This document shows, one piece after another, positions 10,032 to 18,429 of a DNA stretch of 36,308 nucleotides (the first letter of the stretch is position 1; each line of letters begins with the position of its first letter). Source of the DNA: Bacteroidota bacterium (GTDB lineage Bacteria > Bacteroidota > Bacteroidia > Bacteroidales > WCHB1-69); contig JAEZOU010000085.1 of assembly GCA_023413895.1 (NCBI GenBank), forward strand, positions 1 through 36,308. Direction: 5' to 3'. Below the pieces are notes generated by a model, which worked only from the letters and a program-made list of their open reading frames with translations, did no database searches and was not told the origin of the DNA. The position numbers and the translations under genes were made by a program.

Positions 10032-11210
10032 ATGAACATCAAATTTGCATTTTTAGTATGTTTACTGTTACCTTTTTTTAACAGTCCAATTTTTAGCCAA
10101 AATAGCGATAAAGTCAGAACAGTAGTTATTGATGCTGGGCATGGCGGTCACGACCCTGGCTGTATCGGGAGTAAAAGTCGCGAAAAAGATGTTGTATTGG
10201 ATGTAGCATTAAAAACGGGAGCACTAATCACAAAGCATTGTCCTGATGTAAAAGTGATTTATACGCGCAGCACCGATGTTTTTGTTGAGTTGTATCGACG
10301 TGCACAAATTGCTAATGATAACAAAGCAAATCTATTCATCTCAATTCACTGTAACGCAGCAGAAAACAAGTCAGCACATGGCGTTGAAACATTTGTGATG
10401 GGAGTTGAAAAAAGCGAAGCAAGTATGGAAATTGCAAAACGCGAAAATTCCGTAATTCTCTTGGAAAAAAACTACGAAAACAACTACGATGGTTTCGATC
10501 CTAATTCTGATGAGGCAACAGTTGTATTCTCACTATACTCCTCTGCTTACCTAAAAAATTCAGCAAAAATGGCAGCAAAAGTTCAAAATAATCTGATTAA
10601 AAGCACAAAATTATCTGACAGACAAGTGCGACAAGCTGGATATTGGGTACTTTACAAAGTGGCTATGCCAAGTATTTTAGTTGAATTAGGATTCTTATCC
10701 AATGCTCAAGAGGAGGCTTTTCTCATTCAAGAAAGCAACAAAAAGTTGATGGCTACCGCAATTTGCAATGCATTTATTGACTACAAAAATGGAATTGAAG
10801 GCACTAATATTCCATTAGTAGGAAAGAGTGAAGCACCAGCCGTTGCAAAAAACGAAACGCAGGCACCCCAAACAACAGAAAAACCTCAAACACCTAAAGA
10901 AACAAAGCCTGAAACTAAACCCACACAAACTACTGAAGGTTCAGATCGCATAACCGACATTCGTTTCCGCGTTCAATTCTTTGCTTCTTCTGAAAGCCTT
11001 AGCACGCAAGATAAACGATTCGCAGGGTTACCATCCGTCATGAAATATAGCGAAAACAATATCTGGAAATTTACTGCTGGTAACGAAAGTACATATGAAG
11101 CAATTCAACCTATTCTAAAACAAGTAAAATCACAATATCCTGATGCATTTGTAGTTGCATTCAAAAATGACAAGAAAATATCTGTTTCAGAAGCAAGAAA
11201 ACTCCAATAA
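10032..11210 (+). CDS. N-acetylmuramoyl-L-alanine amidase (AmiC-type, Amidase_3) with SPOR-like tail
   Basis: 392 aa from ATG 10032, which gives a signal peptide ending FSQ-N (about residue 23). The enzyme cleaves the amide bond between muramic acid and L-alanine in peptidoglycan, acting in the periplasm during cell separation. Zinc ligands and catalytic residues are visible: H37 in DAGHGG, E51 in SREKD, H106 in SIHCNA and E218 in VELGFLSN. After about residue 250 comes a Pro/Thr/Lys-rich linker with several KPET/TKP repeats. From about 315 to the end there is a compact domain beginning RFRVQFFAS that resembles SPOR-type peptidoglycan-binding modules; that assignment is tentative. No inhibitory helix insert is obvious. 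It is transcribed alone, with a separate promoter for ruvX downstream. Confidence 0.92.
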   Translation: MNIKFAFLVCLLLPFFNSPIFSQNSDKVRTVVIDAGHGGHDPGCIGSKSREKDVVLDVALKTGALITKHCPDVKVIYTRSTDVFVELYRRAQIANDNKANLFISIHCNAAENKSAHGVETFVMGVEKSEASMEIAKRENSVILLEKNYENNYDGFDPNSDEATVVFSLYSSAYLKNSAKMAAKVQNNLIKSTKLSDRQVRQAGYWVLYKVAMPSILVELGFLSNAQEEAFLIQESNKKLMATAICNAFIDYKNGIEGTNIPLVGKSEAPAVAKNETQAPQTTEKPQTPKETKPETKPTQTTEGSDRITDIRFRVQFFASSESLSTQDKRFAGLPSVMKYSENNIWKFTAGNESTYEAIQPILKQVKSQYPDAFVVAFKNDKKISVSEARKLQ

Positions 11211-11261
11211 TCGCTAAGCGATAATTAAGAAATATTAATATTTAGACTGCCCTAATTTGTT

Positions 11262-11269
11262 TATTTTTG
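11262..11269 (+). promoter_or_regulatory. -7 box of the ruvX-def operon
   Basis: TATTTTTG lies 15 nt before the ATG at 11285. A TTG at 11267 in the same frame sits inside the box and is not a plausible start. Confidence 0.55.
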
Positions 11270-11284
11270 CAGCAAATTTTTAGT

Positions 11285-11719
11285 ATGGGCAGAATTTTGG
11301 CTATTGACTACGGACAAAAACGCGTTGGTTTTGCAGTAACTGACGAATTACGTATTTGTGCAAATGCACTTGCCACAATCCACGTATCTGAAGCCTACAA
11401 CTTCCTAATGGATTATATATCTAAAGAGCAAGTTGATATCATTGTTGTTGGTGAACCCAAAACAATGAAAAACGAAAACTCAGATTCTGCTCGGTTTATT
11501 GAACCTTTTATCAATAGATTACGCAAAAATATTACACATATTCCTATTGTTAGAATGGATGAACGATTTACCTCAAAAATCGCCTTTCAAACAATGATTG
11601 ACGCTGGAATTAGCAAGAAAAAACGTCAAGATAAAGCATTAGTAGATAAAATCAGCGCCACACTGATTTTGCAATCCTATATGCAACAAATTGAAATTGA
11701 ATCAATTCGTCAAAATTAA
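11285..11719 (+). CDS. ruvX: RuvX/YqgF-family putative Holliday junction resolvase
   Basis: 144 aa from ATG 11285. The RNase H-like fold motifs are all present: AIDYGQKRVGFAVTD at the N-terminus with the first acidic residue, VVGEPKTM with the second at about residue 60, DERFTS around 100, and DKISATLILQSYM near 128 with the third. Family members act in pre-16S rRNA 5'-end maturation and have been proposed as junction resolvases; the former is better supported in E. coli. It is the first gene of a three-gene operon, with only 5 nt to def. Confidence 0.94.
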   Translation: MGRILAIDYGQKRVGFAVTDELRICANALATIHVSEAYNFLMDYISKEQVDIIVVGEPKTMKNENSDSARFIEPFINRLRKNITHIPIVRMDERFTSKIAFQTMIDAGISKKKRQDKALVDKISATLILQSYMQQIEIESIRQN

Positions 11720-11724
11720 TTATT

Positions 11725-12270
11725 ATGTTACCAATATATTTATACGGAAATCCAGTTTTAAGAAAAACAGCTGAAGAAATTACATTAGACTATCCTGATC
11801 TTTCTAAACTTATTGATGATATGTTCGATTCGATGAAAAAAGCGGAAGGCGTAGGATTGGCAGCTCCTCAAATAGGTTTGTCTATTCGATTATTTATCAT
11901 TGATACAGCTCCTTTTCAAGAACTTAATCCTAATGAAGAAGCAATTCAAGAAGTTTTTATCAATCCTAAAATTGAAGAGTATTTAGGAGAAGACTTTGCT
12001 TTTAACGAAGGCTGCTTAAGTCTTCCGGATATTCATGAAGAAGTGATTAGAAAATCGGAAGTAATTATTTCTTATACAGATAGATCCGGAAATAAATTAA
12101 AAAAACACTTTAAGGGAATGGCAGCTCGCGTTATTCAACACGAATATGACCATCTTGAAGGATTAGTTTTTACAGATCGAGTTTCACAATTAAAGAAGAT
12201 GATATTGAAAAAGAAACTTTCTGAAATATCATCTGGAAAGAAAAAACCAAGTTACCGTTCAAAATTATAA
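11725..12270 (+). CDS. def: Peptide deformylase
   Basis: 181 aa. It removes the formyl group from N-terminal formylmethionine of new proteins in the cytoplasm. The three family motifs are intact: GVGLAAPQIG (residues 42-51), EGCLSLP with metal-binding C97, and QHEYDHLEG with H139, catalytic E140 and H143. The C-terminal tail is lysine-rich. It sits between ruvX and a small lipoprotein gene, with a 2-nt gap to the latter, an arrangement I associate with Bacteroidales. Confidence 0.97.
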   Translation: MLPIYLYGNPVLRKTAEEITLDYPDLSKLIDDMFDSMKKAEGVGLAAPQIGLSIRLFIIDTAPFQELNPNEEAIQEVFINPKIEEYLGEDFAFNEGCLSLPDIHEEVIRKSEVIISYTDRSGNKLKKHFKGMAARVIQHEYDHLEGLVFTDRVSQLKKMILKKKLSEISSGKKKPSYRSKL

Positions 12271-12272
12271 TT

Positions 12273-12854
12273 ATGAATAAAGTATATACATTTCTACTTA
12301 TTGCATTGCTGCTATGTATTGCTTGTAATCAAGAGAACGATAAGAATAGTGTCAATAACATTGAGCAGATATCGCACAACGAAAATCAACTTATTGAACT
12401 TTGGCAAAAAATTGATTCCTTAAACTCTATCGGAATTATTGATACAACATTAATCAATACATTCTTAACTTCTGCAAAAAGTTTTTCAGAAAACAATCCT
12501 GAAGCACCGAATGTTCCTAATATCTTATTAAATGCGGGACAACTGACCATGGTTTTGGCAAAAATCACAGAAGACCCCATTATGCGTGCTAAAAATGCAA
12601 AAGAAGCATTAGACATTTTCAATAAATTTCAAATGATTTATCCAGAAAATCCTAATATTAAATATTGTTATTTTCATCGAGGCACCATTTACGACGACAT
12701 TTTGAAAGACTACCGTAGCGCAGAAAATGAATTTAGGGAACTTATTCATCGTTTCCCTAATGACAGTTTATCCATTAATATCAGTGCATATATTAATCAC
12801 TTAGGAAAAACTCCTGAACAGATTATGGCAGAAATTGAAAAAGAAGCCAAATAG
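12273..12854 (+). CDS. Putative lipoprotein with TPR-like helices
   Basis: 193 aa. The N-terminus (MNKVYTFLLIALLLCIAC) is a lipoprotein signal with lipid-accepting C18; the -3 residue is an uncommon cysteine. Residues about 85-165 read as paired helices with tetratricopeptide-like spacing (RAKNAKEALDIFNKFQMIYP and DYRSAENEFRELIHRFPND). It probably serves as an envelope-attached scaffold of unknown partner. It ends the ruvX-def operon. Its TAG is separated by a single base from the stop codon of the convergent rnhB, so any terminator must lie inside the neighbouring coding sequence. Confidence 0.85.
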   Translation: MNKVYTFLLIALLLCIACNQENDKNSVNNIEQISHNENQLIELWQKIDSLNSIGIIDTTLINTFLTSAKSFSENNPEAPNVPNILLNAGQLTMVLAKITEDPIMRAKNAKEALDIFNKFQMIYPENPNIKYCYFHRGTIYDDILKDYRSAENEFRELIHRFPNDSLSINISAYINHLGKTPEQIMAEIEKEAK

Positions 12855-12855
12855 T

Positions 12856-13455
12856 CTAAAAAAGCGTTAGCTGATTTTTTAAGTGAAAGCTTTTCCGATG
12901 ATATGGTGATAATCCATATTCTAAAATTGCGCGCTGATGTGCTGCTGTTGGGTATCCTTTATTGGATTTCCAACCATACATAGGATACTCATTATCAATT
13001 GATTCCATAAAATCATCACGATATGTTTTGGCTAAGATTGACGCAGCAGCAATGGATAAAAAAGTAGCATCCCCTTTTACAATACATCGGTAAGGAATTT
13101 CCAAATCTGTATAAAAACGATTTCCATCAATCAATAGTATCTCTGGTTGCAAAGAAAGTTGCTTTACAGCATCATTCATACCTTTAATAGAAGCATTCAG
13201 AATATTGATTTGGTCGATCTCTTTTTCTGAAATAGCAACTACAGCATACGCAGCTGCATCACGCAATATTAGTTCTCGTAAGGCTTCTCGTTTCTTCCTA
13301 TTAAGTTGCTTCGAATCATTAATTTGATCATTATAATAATCGTAAGGAAAAATCACTGCTGCAGCATAAAGTGGCCCTGCAAGCGAACCTCTTCCTGCCT
13401 CATCACAGCCACATTCCACTAGGCAATCTTCTGAAAATTTAGATTTTAAAGACAT
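12856..13455 (-). CDS. rnhB: Ribonuclease HII
   Basis: 199 aa. It cleaves RNA in RNA-DNA hybrids and removes single ribonucleotides from DNA. CDEAGRGSLAGPLYAAAV (about residues 17-34) supplies the first Asp-Glu pair, LLIDGN around 105 the third acid and AKTYRDDFM around 140 the fourth. The C-terminal signature YGWKSNKGYPTAAH is present. The start overlaps the 3' end of the upstream membrane-protein gene by 10 nt, indicating translational coupling. Confidence 0.95.
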   Translation of the reverse strand: MSLKSKFSEDCLVECGCDEAGRGSLAGPLYAAAVIFPYDYYNDQINDSKQLNRKKREALRELILRDAAAYAVVAISEKEIDQINILNASIKGMNDAVKQLSLQPEILLIDGNRFYTDLEIPYRCIVKGDATFLSIAAASILAKTYRDDFMESIDNEYPMYGWKSNKGYPTAAHQRAILEYGLSPYHRKSFHLKNQLTLF

Positions 13456-14408
13456 AATCCTAAAAAAACAAACAACACCAATAATTCATTTATGAACAAT
13501 CGACTCGGCAATTGAGCTAGAGCGACAAAAAAGCATGCAAGCGGCACTATAAGATATTGCAAATATAAAGGATAATTTAATGTACAAAACAAAAAAGATA
13601 GAAATAAAACAACATAGAGAATTTGCAAGGTTATGAATCTTTTTCTCATTGCAACAATCTTACTTTCAAAAGCTTGCGAAATTTTCAAAATCATAACCCA
13701 AGATGCAAAAAAAGCGACAACAAAGAAAGTAATACGCAAAGAAGAGTAAGTTAATGTACTATTAAAGATATAGAAGAGAGAAATTTGGGTGAAATAGTTT
13801 TGAAAAATATCTAATGAATCTGTAAAAAGATAATAGGAAAATATATAGGTTATGAGAATTATAAAACCAGACAGCAAAATCATAATATGACGAATCTTTG
13901 AGTAAAGATTAATCATAAGTGAAATGATGACAAACAAAAGAGTTACAATAAAAGCAAAATCAAAACAACACCCTAAAGCAACAAGAATTCCTGTAAAAAA
14001 AATATTTCTTTTAGTACGTGACTCATTATCATAATTTACATTAAGACAAAGAATTATAAGTAATATTGTATTTGTAAAAAATATAGGTGTAATCGTTATG
14101 AGTGAATTAGTAACCAAAAGTAATGCTAAATAAAATATTGATGGATATGGTGAATTCGGAGCGATAAATCTACTTTGAGAAAGAAAAGCAGATATTAAAA
14201 GTAATTGTAAAACTAAGTTCAGAATAACAACTGCAATTCGTATAAAATAGGATTCATTTAAAATCTTAAAAAAAGAGGAAAAAAGATAATAATGATTATA
14301 ACTATATAAAACACAAGATTTTGTAACAATACAATAAATACTCACAAAAAAGAGAGTAACAAAAACTAACCAAAGTAAAGGGATATATTTATTGAGAAAT
14401 TTAAACAT
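13446..14408 (-). CDS. Polytopic membrane protein of unknown function
   Basis: 320 aa with about ten hydrophobic segments and almost no soluble domains. Charged residues are few and clustered in short loops (for example NYDNESRTKRN near residue 130, FESKIVAMRKR near 250). The size and layout recall the uncharacterised Bacteroidota DUF6427 family, but I cannot confirm that from motifs. It is very AT-rich and codes mainly I, L, F and S. It is cotranscribed with rnhB (10-nt overlap) from a promoter just upstream. Confidence 0.75.
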   Translation of the reverse strand: MFKFLNKYIPLLWLVFVTLFFVSIYCIVTKSCVLYSYNHYYLFSSFFKILNESYFIRIAVVILNLVLQLLLISAFLSQSRFIAPNSPYPSIFYLALLLVTNSLITITPIFFTNTILLIILCLNVNYDNESRTKRNIFFTGILVALGCCFDFAFIVTLLFVIISLMINLYSKIRHIMILLSGFIILITYIFSYYLFTDSLDIFQNYFTQISLFYIFNSTLTYSSLRITFFVVAFFASWVMILKISQAFESKIVAMRKRFITLQILYVVLFLSFLFCTLNYPLYLQYLIVPLACFFVALAQLPSRLFINELLVLFVFLGLCL

Positions 14409-14424
14409 AGAAAAATATTTTCTG

Positions 14425-14432
14425 CAAAATTA
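14425..14432 (-). promoter_or_regulatory. -7 box of the membrane protein-rnhB operon
   Basis: On the minus strand TAATTTTG matches TAnnTTTG and lies 16 nt before ATG 14408. No convincing -33 element at the expected distance was found. Confidence 0.45.
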
Positions 14433-14507
14433 CAGCAAATTTCAATACTAAAAGGGAAAAAAATCATATTTTAGCAGTTTCTAAAAAGGAATCAATATTT
14501 TTTTGTA

Positions 14508-16379
14508 ATGCGTTTGTATTTAACACATTATCTATTGTTTTTTATTCTGATTGTGCATTCAAGTTTGCTATTATCGCAAAATGAGTCCACACATCAGCAA
14601 GATTCGTTAGGGCATTCTCCAGACTATTTACCGGTTTCGTATGCAATTACATCGCTACACCAATTTACAAAGCCCATCTTTAAACCTATTGATACCTCTA
14701 TTGTTGAAGTTCACCATTACAATCCTCTATTACAAAATAGAAACATATATCAAACATTGGGAATTTTAGGGCAAGCGCATAAAAGTTTATATTTTTCATA
14801 CGATAAAGAGATTAATTTCAGCTATCACACCCTCCCCTATCCTTTATATTATAAAACTCAGAATGATATTCGTTTCTACAACATAAATAGCACATACACA
14901 AAGCTTTCGTACATTTATGGCATTCCTCAAGAGGACCATTTTAATCTTGAATTTGCGCAGCAACTTCGGCAAGTCCAAATTGCGGTTAATATGTATGCCA
15001 ACTACAACGCAGGTTATTTTTTGCATCAAGACGTGCACAATTTGGTAGGTGATGCAGCTATTCACTATGAAACGCCTAACGAACTATATGGATTTAGGGC
15101 AAGTTATGTTATCAATCGTTTTGACAACAACGAAAACGGAGGGCTCCAGCGACCGTATGACTATCTTGAAAATCCGACTGGGAACAAAAAGAGTTTTCGA
15201 GTAAATTCGGCGCGCGCAAAAATGGAAATCAATACTCACGATGTTGCTCTACAACAGTATCTTAATTTAAAAGATAAAAAGAAAAGATACTATGGAACCT
15301 TCACACACACCATCCAATACAAGCAATACAAATCACTTTTTACTGATGAAATAGATTCCACGCAAATATATCCATTTTATTATGTTACAGATCGAGATTC
15401 ATTAATTGATTCTACACGTTGTTTCAGCATTATCAATTCGATACAATATTCTAACTACTCGCCGTACAGCAAAAATGAGGATAAAAAATATTTCATTCAT
15501 TTTGCGGGTGGAGTTATGCACGAATACACAAGAATTCCTAATATTCCATTGAATAGCAATTCATTAATACCATTTGTACGCACACGAATTCGTTTATTCT
15601 CAGTAATGGAAATTTTTGGAAATTTCAACTATACTTTCTTAGGTTATAATAAGCATGATGCAATTGCTCATTTAGGCGCAGAATGGGCAATAAATCGCGA
15701 AAAAGAGCATTTTCTAGGTGTAAAAGCTAATTTTTTCAGAGTTTCTCCCGATTTTGATATGAGTTACATGAATAATAGCTGTTTTCAGTGGGATACTACT
15801 TGGAAAAAACAAAACATAGCTGAATTAGGAGCCTATTGGAAATATAAAGATTATTCTGCAGAGATAAATTATTATGTATTAAACAAATACACATTATTGG
15901 GAACAAATTTACACCCATATCAATTAAAAGAAACAGCTAACCTAATTCAGGGAAATATTTATGCTCCGTTCCACTACAAGGGTTTTGGAACTACAGCAAA
16001 TCTCATGTTGCAATATTGTGATAACGATTCTATTCAAGTTCCTCTTTTTGCTTTCAAACTATCAACATACTACACTTTTAGGCTTTTCAAAAGAAAAATG
16101 CAACTTCAAGTAGGAGCAGATTTAATGTATAATACGTCATTCTATACTAATGCATTTTGTCCTAATATTAACGCCTTTTATCTTCAACATAAAGAAAAAC
16201 ATGGCAATTATTTCTACTTTGATGCATTTGTAAATTTTCGGGTAAACCGAATTTACGTTTTCTTCCGTATCAGCAATTTACTATCTCCAATGCAAAAATA
16301 TAATATGTTTTTAACGCCAAATTATCCAATTAACGATTATATGATTTCAATCGGTATCAATTGGCGTTTTCACGATTAG
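14508..16379 (+). CDS. Putative porin (Porin_10-like outer-membrane beta-barrel)
   Basis: 623 aa. A signal peptide (MRLYLTHYLLFFILIVHSSL, cleavage near LLLSQ-N at about residue 24) precedes a chain dominated by alternating hydrophobic and polar beta-strands with many Tyr, Phe and Asn residues. The C-terminus (MISIGINWRFHD) is the pattern typical of an outer-membrane barrel last strand. The opening region (SYAITSLHQF, PLLQNRNIYQTLGILGQAH) matches the uncharacterised Bacteroidota 'putative porin' family. A role in outer-membrane passage of small solutes is inferred from the family only. It is monocistronic, facing the alkaline phosphatase operon tail to tail. Confidence 0.82.
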   Translation: MRLYLTHYLLFFILIVHSSLLLSQNESTHQQDSLGHSPDYLPVSYAITSLHQFTKPIFKPIDTSIVEVHHYNPLLQNRNIYQTLGILGQAHKSLYFSYDKEINFSYHTLPYPLYYKTQNDIRFYNINSTYTKLSYIYGIPQEDHFNLEFAQQLRQVQIAVNMYANYNAGYFLHQDVHNLVGDAAIHYETPNELYGFRASYVINRFDNNENGGLQRPYDYLENPTGNKKSFRVNSARAKMEINTHDVALQQYLNLKDKKKRYYGTFTHTIQYKQYKSLFTDEIDSTQIYPFYYVTDRDSLIDSTRCFSIINSIQYSNYSPYSKNEDKKYFIHFAGGVMHEYTRIPNIPLNSNSLIPFVRTRIRLFSVMEIFGNFNYTFLGYNKHDAIAHLGAEWAINREKEHFLGVKANFFRVSPDFDMSYMNNSCFQWDTTWKKQNIAELGAYWKYKDYSAEINYYVLNKYTLLGTNLHPYQLKETANLIQGNIYAPFHYKGFGTTANLMLQYCDNDSIQVPLFAFKLSTYYTFRLFKRKMQLQVGADLMYNTSFYTNAFCPNINAFYLQHKEKHGNYFYFDAFVNFRVNRIYVFFRISNLLSPMQKYNMFLTPNYPINDYMISIGINWRFHD

Positions 16380-16403
16380 ATATGTAATTAATCGTAGAAG
16401 CTA

Positions 16404-17759
16404 TTAATTTAATTTACCTTGATAATTTAATAGTTGCAAGATTTTAATAGGAATATCGCTATTAGTATAAAAACCACGAAACTGCTCAGCACCAATACCA
16501 ATTGCACGCACAGGAACAGCAACTCCCGTATGAGACGTAGTTGTCCAACCAATACCTAATTTATTGCAAAATAATTTATTACAGTGTAATCTCCATTGTT
16601 TTGCCGAAAATGTTTTCGTTTCAAAAGAAGACGAATCTTGAGCATTCAACATTAATTCAGAATCTGTATTAAACCCAAAATTATCTTCCATACATTTATA
16701 CATACCTGAAAGAGAGCTCTTCATGTCAATCAAACTATCTATTTGCTCTTGAAATTTGTAAAGTGGCAACTTCTGATAAGAGAGCAGCTGTGGAAGATGA
16801 GCATAGCCTTTTGCGTCAGTACCGATAGACAGGCCACCAGTTTCATGATCTGCAGTAACAATAATTAGAGTTTCATCGGGATGACGTAAATAGAACTGAT
16901 AGGCAACCTGATACGCACTATCGAACTCAAGAATTTCGTGCAACATTGCGCCAGCATCATTATCGTGCCCAGCCCAATCAATCTTTCCACCTTCGATCAT
17001 GGCAAAAAAAGGTTTCTGTTCAAGTTCAAAAAGGCGCACCATCTGTTCTACATAAAAGGAAAGATGCATCGGGTAATGAGGTGCTTCTATGCAGTATGGA
17101 ATATCCTGTTCATCCATAAGCAAAGCACTTCTAGCATACAATTTTCCATCTTTCAGTGTGTGATTTTCAATCACTTGAATATTATCAGAAATAACGTACC
17201 CATTTCTTTTCAAGCTATCCCATAACGCAGAATTTTTTGTAGCACCTCTAAGACCGCCGCCACCATAAAAGTCGAAGTTTGCATCTAAAAGTTGGCGGGC
17301 AACCTCTTCATAACTACTTCGAGATTGGGAATTTGCATAAAAAGCTGCTGGTGTAGCATGATCCAAAGAAACGGTTGAGACCAAACCAATGAGAAAATTT
17401 TGTTGGTGCAACAACTCTGCAATAGAGCGCAACGGAGTTCCAGTAGGTGTAACCCCCAACATATTGTTATTAGTTTTCACTCCTGTTGCCAAAGCTGTAC
17501 CCGCCGCTGACGAACAAGTTACATAACTATTTGCAGAATAAGTGGTTGCAAACCCAGTTTCTGGCATCTTCAACATCTGAAGATGAACCGTTTGGGTATC
17601 TTGGTGCAGGGCGTCTAAATAATTTTCGGCTAACATAGACTGATTTAAGCCGAATCCATCACCAATAAAATAGAAGATATATTTGGGAGTTTGAGCATGC
17701 AAATGAACCGCTAAGCAACAAAATAGCGATAGCGTAAATATATTAAAGGAATATTTCAT
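16404..17759 (-). CDS. Alkaline phosphatase (PhoA superfamily)
   Basis: 451 aa with a signal peptide ending AQ at about residue 23; periplasmic or exported phosphomonoesterase. The metal-site motifs are complete: GDGFG with D34, the nucleophile region VTCSSAAGTALATG with S83, EGGKIDWAGHDND (Glu, Asp and His ligands), TADHETGG (Asp-His) and the late SHTGVAVP (His). Relative to the common TDSAAAGTALATG, the Asp before the serine is Cys (C82). It is last in an operon with a VWA-like membrane protein and a DUF4159 protein; the gap to the latter is 3 nt. Whether it is regulated by phosphate cannot be seen; no Pho-box-like motif was found. Confidence 0.93.
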   Translation of the reverse strand: MKYSFNIFTLSLFCCLAVHLHAQTPKYIFYFIGDGFGLNQSMLAENYLDALHQDTQTVHLQMLKMPETGFATTYSANSYVTCSSAAGTALATGVKTNNNMLGVTPTGTPLRSIAELLHQQNFLIGLVSTVSLDHATPAAFYANSQSRSSYEEVARQLLDANFDFYGGGGLRGATKNSALWDSLKRNGYVISDNIQVIENHTLKDGKLYARSALLMDEQDIPYCIEAPHYPMHLSFYVEQMVRLFELEQKPFFAMIEGGKIDWAGHDNDAGAMLHEILEFDSAYQVAYQFYLRHPDETLIIVTADHETGGLSIGTDAKGYAHLPQLLSYQKLPLYKFQEQIDSLIDMKSSLSGMYKCMEDNFGFNTDSELMLNAQDSSSFETKTFSAKQWRLHCNKLFCNKLGIGWTTTSHTGVAVPVRAIGIGAEQFRGFYTNSDIPIKILQLLNYQGKLN

Positions 17760-17762
17760 AAT

Positions 17763-18419
17763 CTACTGATTAAACACATATTGTATAATATTTGCACCCA
17801 TCTTAAGTGCTCTCAAGCGGGTAGCTTCACTATCTTTATGTACTTCAAAATCTTCCCATCCATCGCTTAAATCGCACTCGTAAGTGTAAAGGCAAACCAC
17901 TCGTCCCTCCCAAAGAAGAGCGAAAGCTTGCGGTTGCTTTCCGTCGTGTTCGTGAATTTTGGGCAAACCATTAGGGAAATCGAACTTTTGGTGAAAAATA
18001 GGATGATTATAGGGAAGTTCTACAAACTCTAATTCTGGGAAAACGAGTTTCATTTGTGTTCGGATAAATCTGTCAATTCCATAATTATCGTCAATATGGA
18101 GAAAACCACCAGAAATAAGATAAAGTCGCAAATTCTCAGCTTCATCATTGCTAAATACAACATTTCCGTGTCCTGTAAGATGAATGTAGGGATAGTGAAA
18201 AATATCGGAACTTCCCACTTCAACCACTTGATATTCAGGATTTAAATTTGTTCCCAACTGACTATTACAAAATGTAATAAGATTGGTCAAAGCGGTAGGA
18301 TTTCCGTACCAATCGCCACCACCACGGTATTTCATTAGGGCAATAGACTGTGCCGAACTAAAGAAACACAATCCTAAAAATAATAAAATGAACGATATTT
18401 TTTTCACGAACTTCATCAT
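17763..18419 (-). CDS. DUF4159 domain-containing protein
   Basis: 218 aa with an N-terminal signal (hydrophobic core FILLFLGLCFF, cleavage near SSAQ). The body matches DUF4159: MKYRGGGDWYGNP, HLTGHGNVVFS, YLISGGFLHIDDNYG and a C-terminal ALKMGANIIQYVF. The domain has a glutamine-amidotransferase-like fold in predictions but lacks an evident catalytic triad, so it is thought to be a binding module. In many Bacteroidota such proteins sit beside VWA/Bat-type membrane proteins, as here. The start is one of two consecutive ATG codons. Confidence 0.88.
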   Translation of the reverse strand: MMKFVKKISFILLFLGLCFFSSAQSIALMKYRGGGDWYGNPTALTNLITFCNSQLGTNLNPEYQVVEVGSSDIFHYPYIHLTGHGNVVFSNDEAENLRLYLISGGFLHIDDNYGIDRFIRTQMKLVFPELEFVELPYNHPIFHQKFDFPNGLPKIHEHDGKQPQAFALLWEGRVVCLYTYECDLSDGWEDFEVHKDSEATRLRALKMGANIIQYVFNQ

Positions 18420-18429
18420 ACATTACTAA

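Noticed and set aside
11210..11222. ATCGC-TAA-GCGAT hairpin after the amidase stop
   Set aside because: The stem is only 5 bp and no T-run follows; too weak to call a terminator.
12856..12890. AAAAAAGC...GCTGATTTTTT as a convergent terminator
   Set aside because: The stem has a two-base bulge and only three core pairs, and it lies within the rnhB coding sequence.
16385..16412. AATTAAT/ATTAATT inverted repeat between the porin and phosphatase genes
   Set aside because: It is all A/T with a 10-nt loop, so likely chance in AT-rich DNA, although some terminator must act here.
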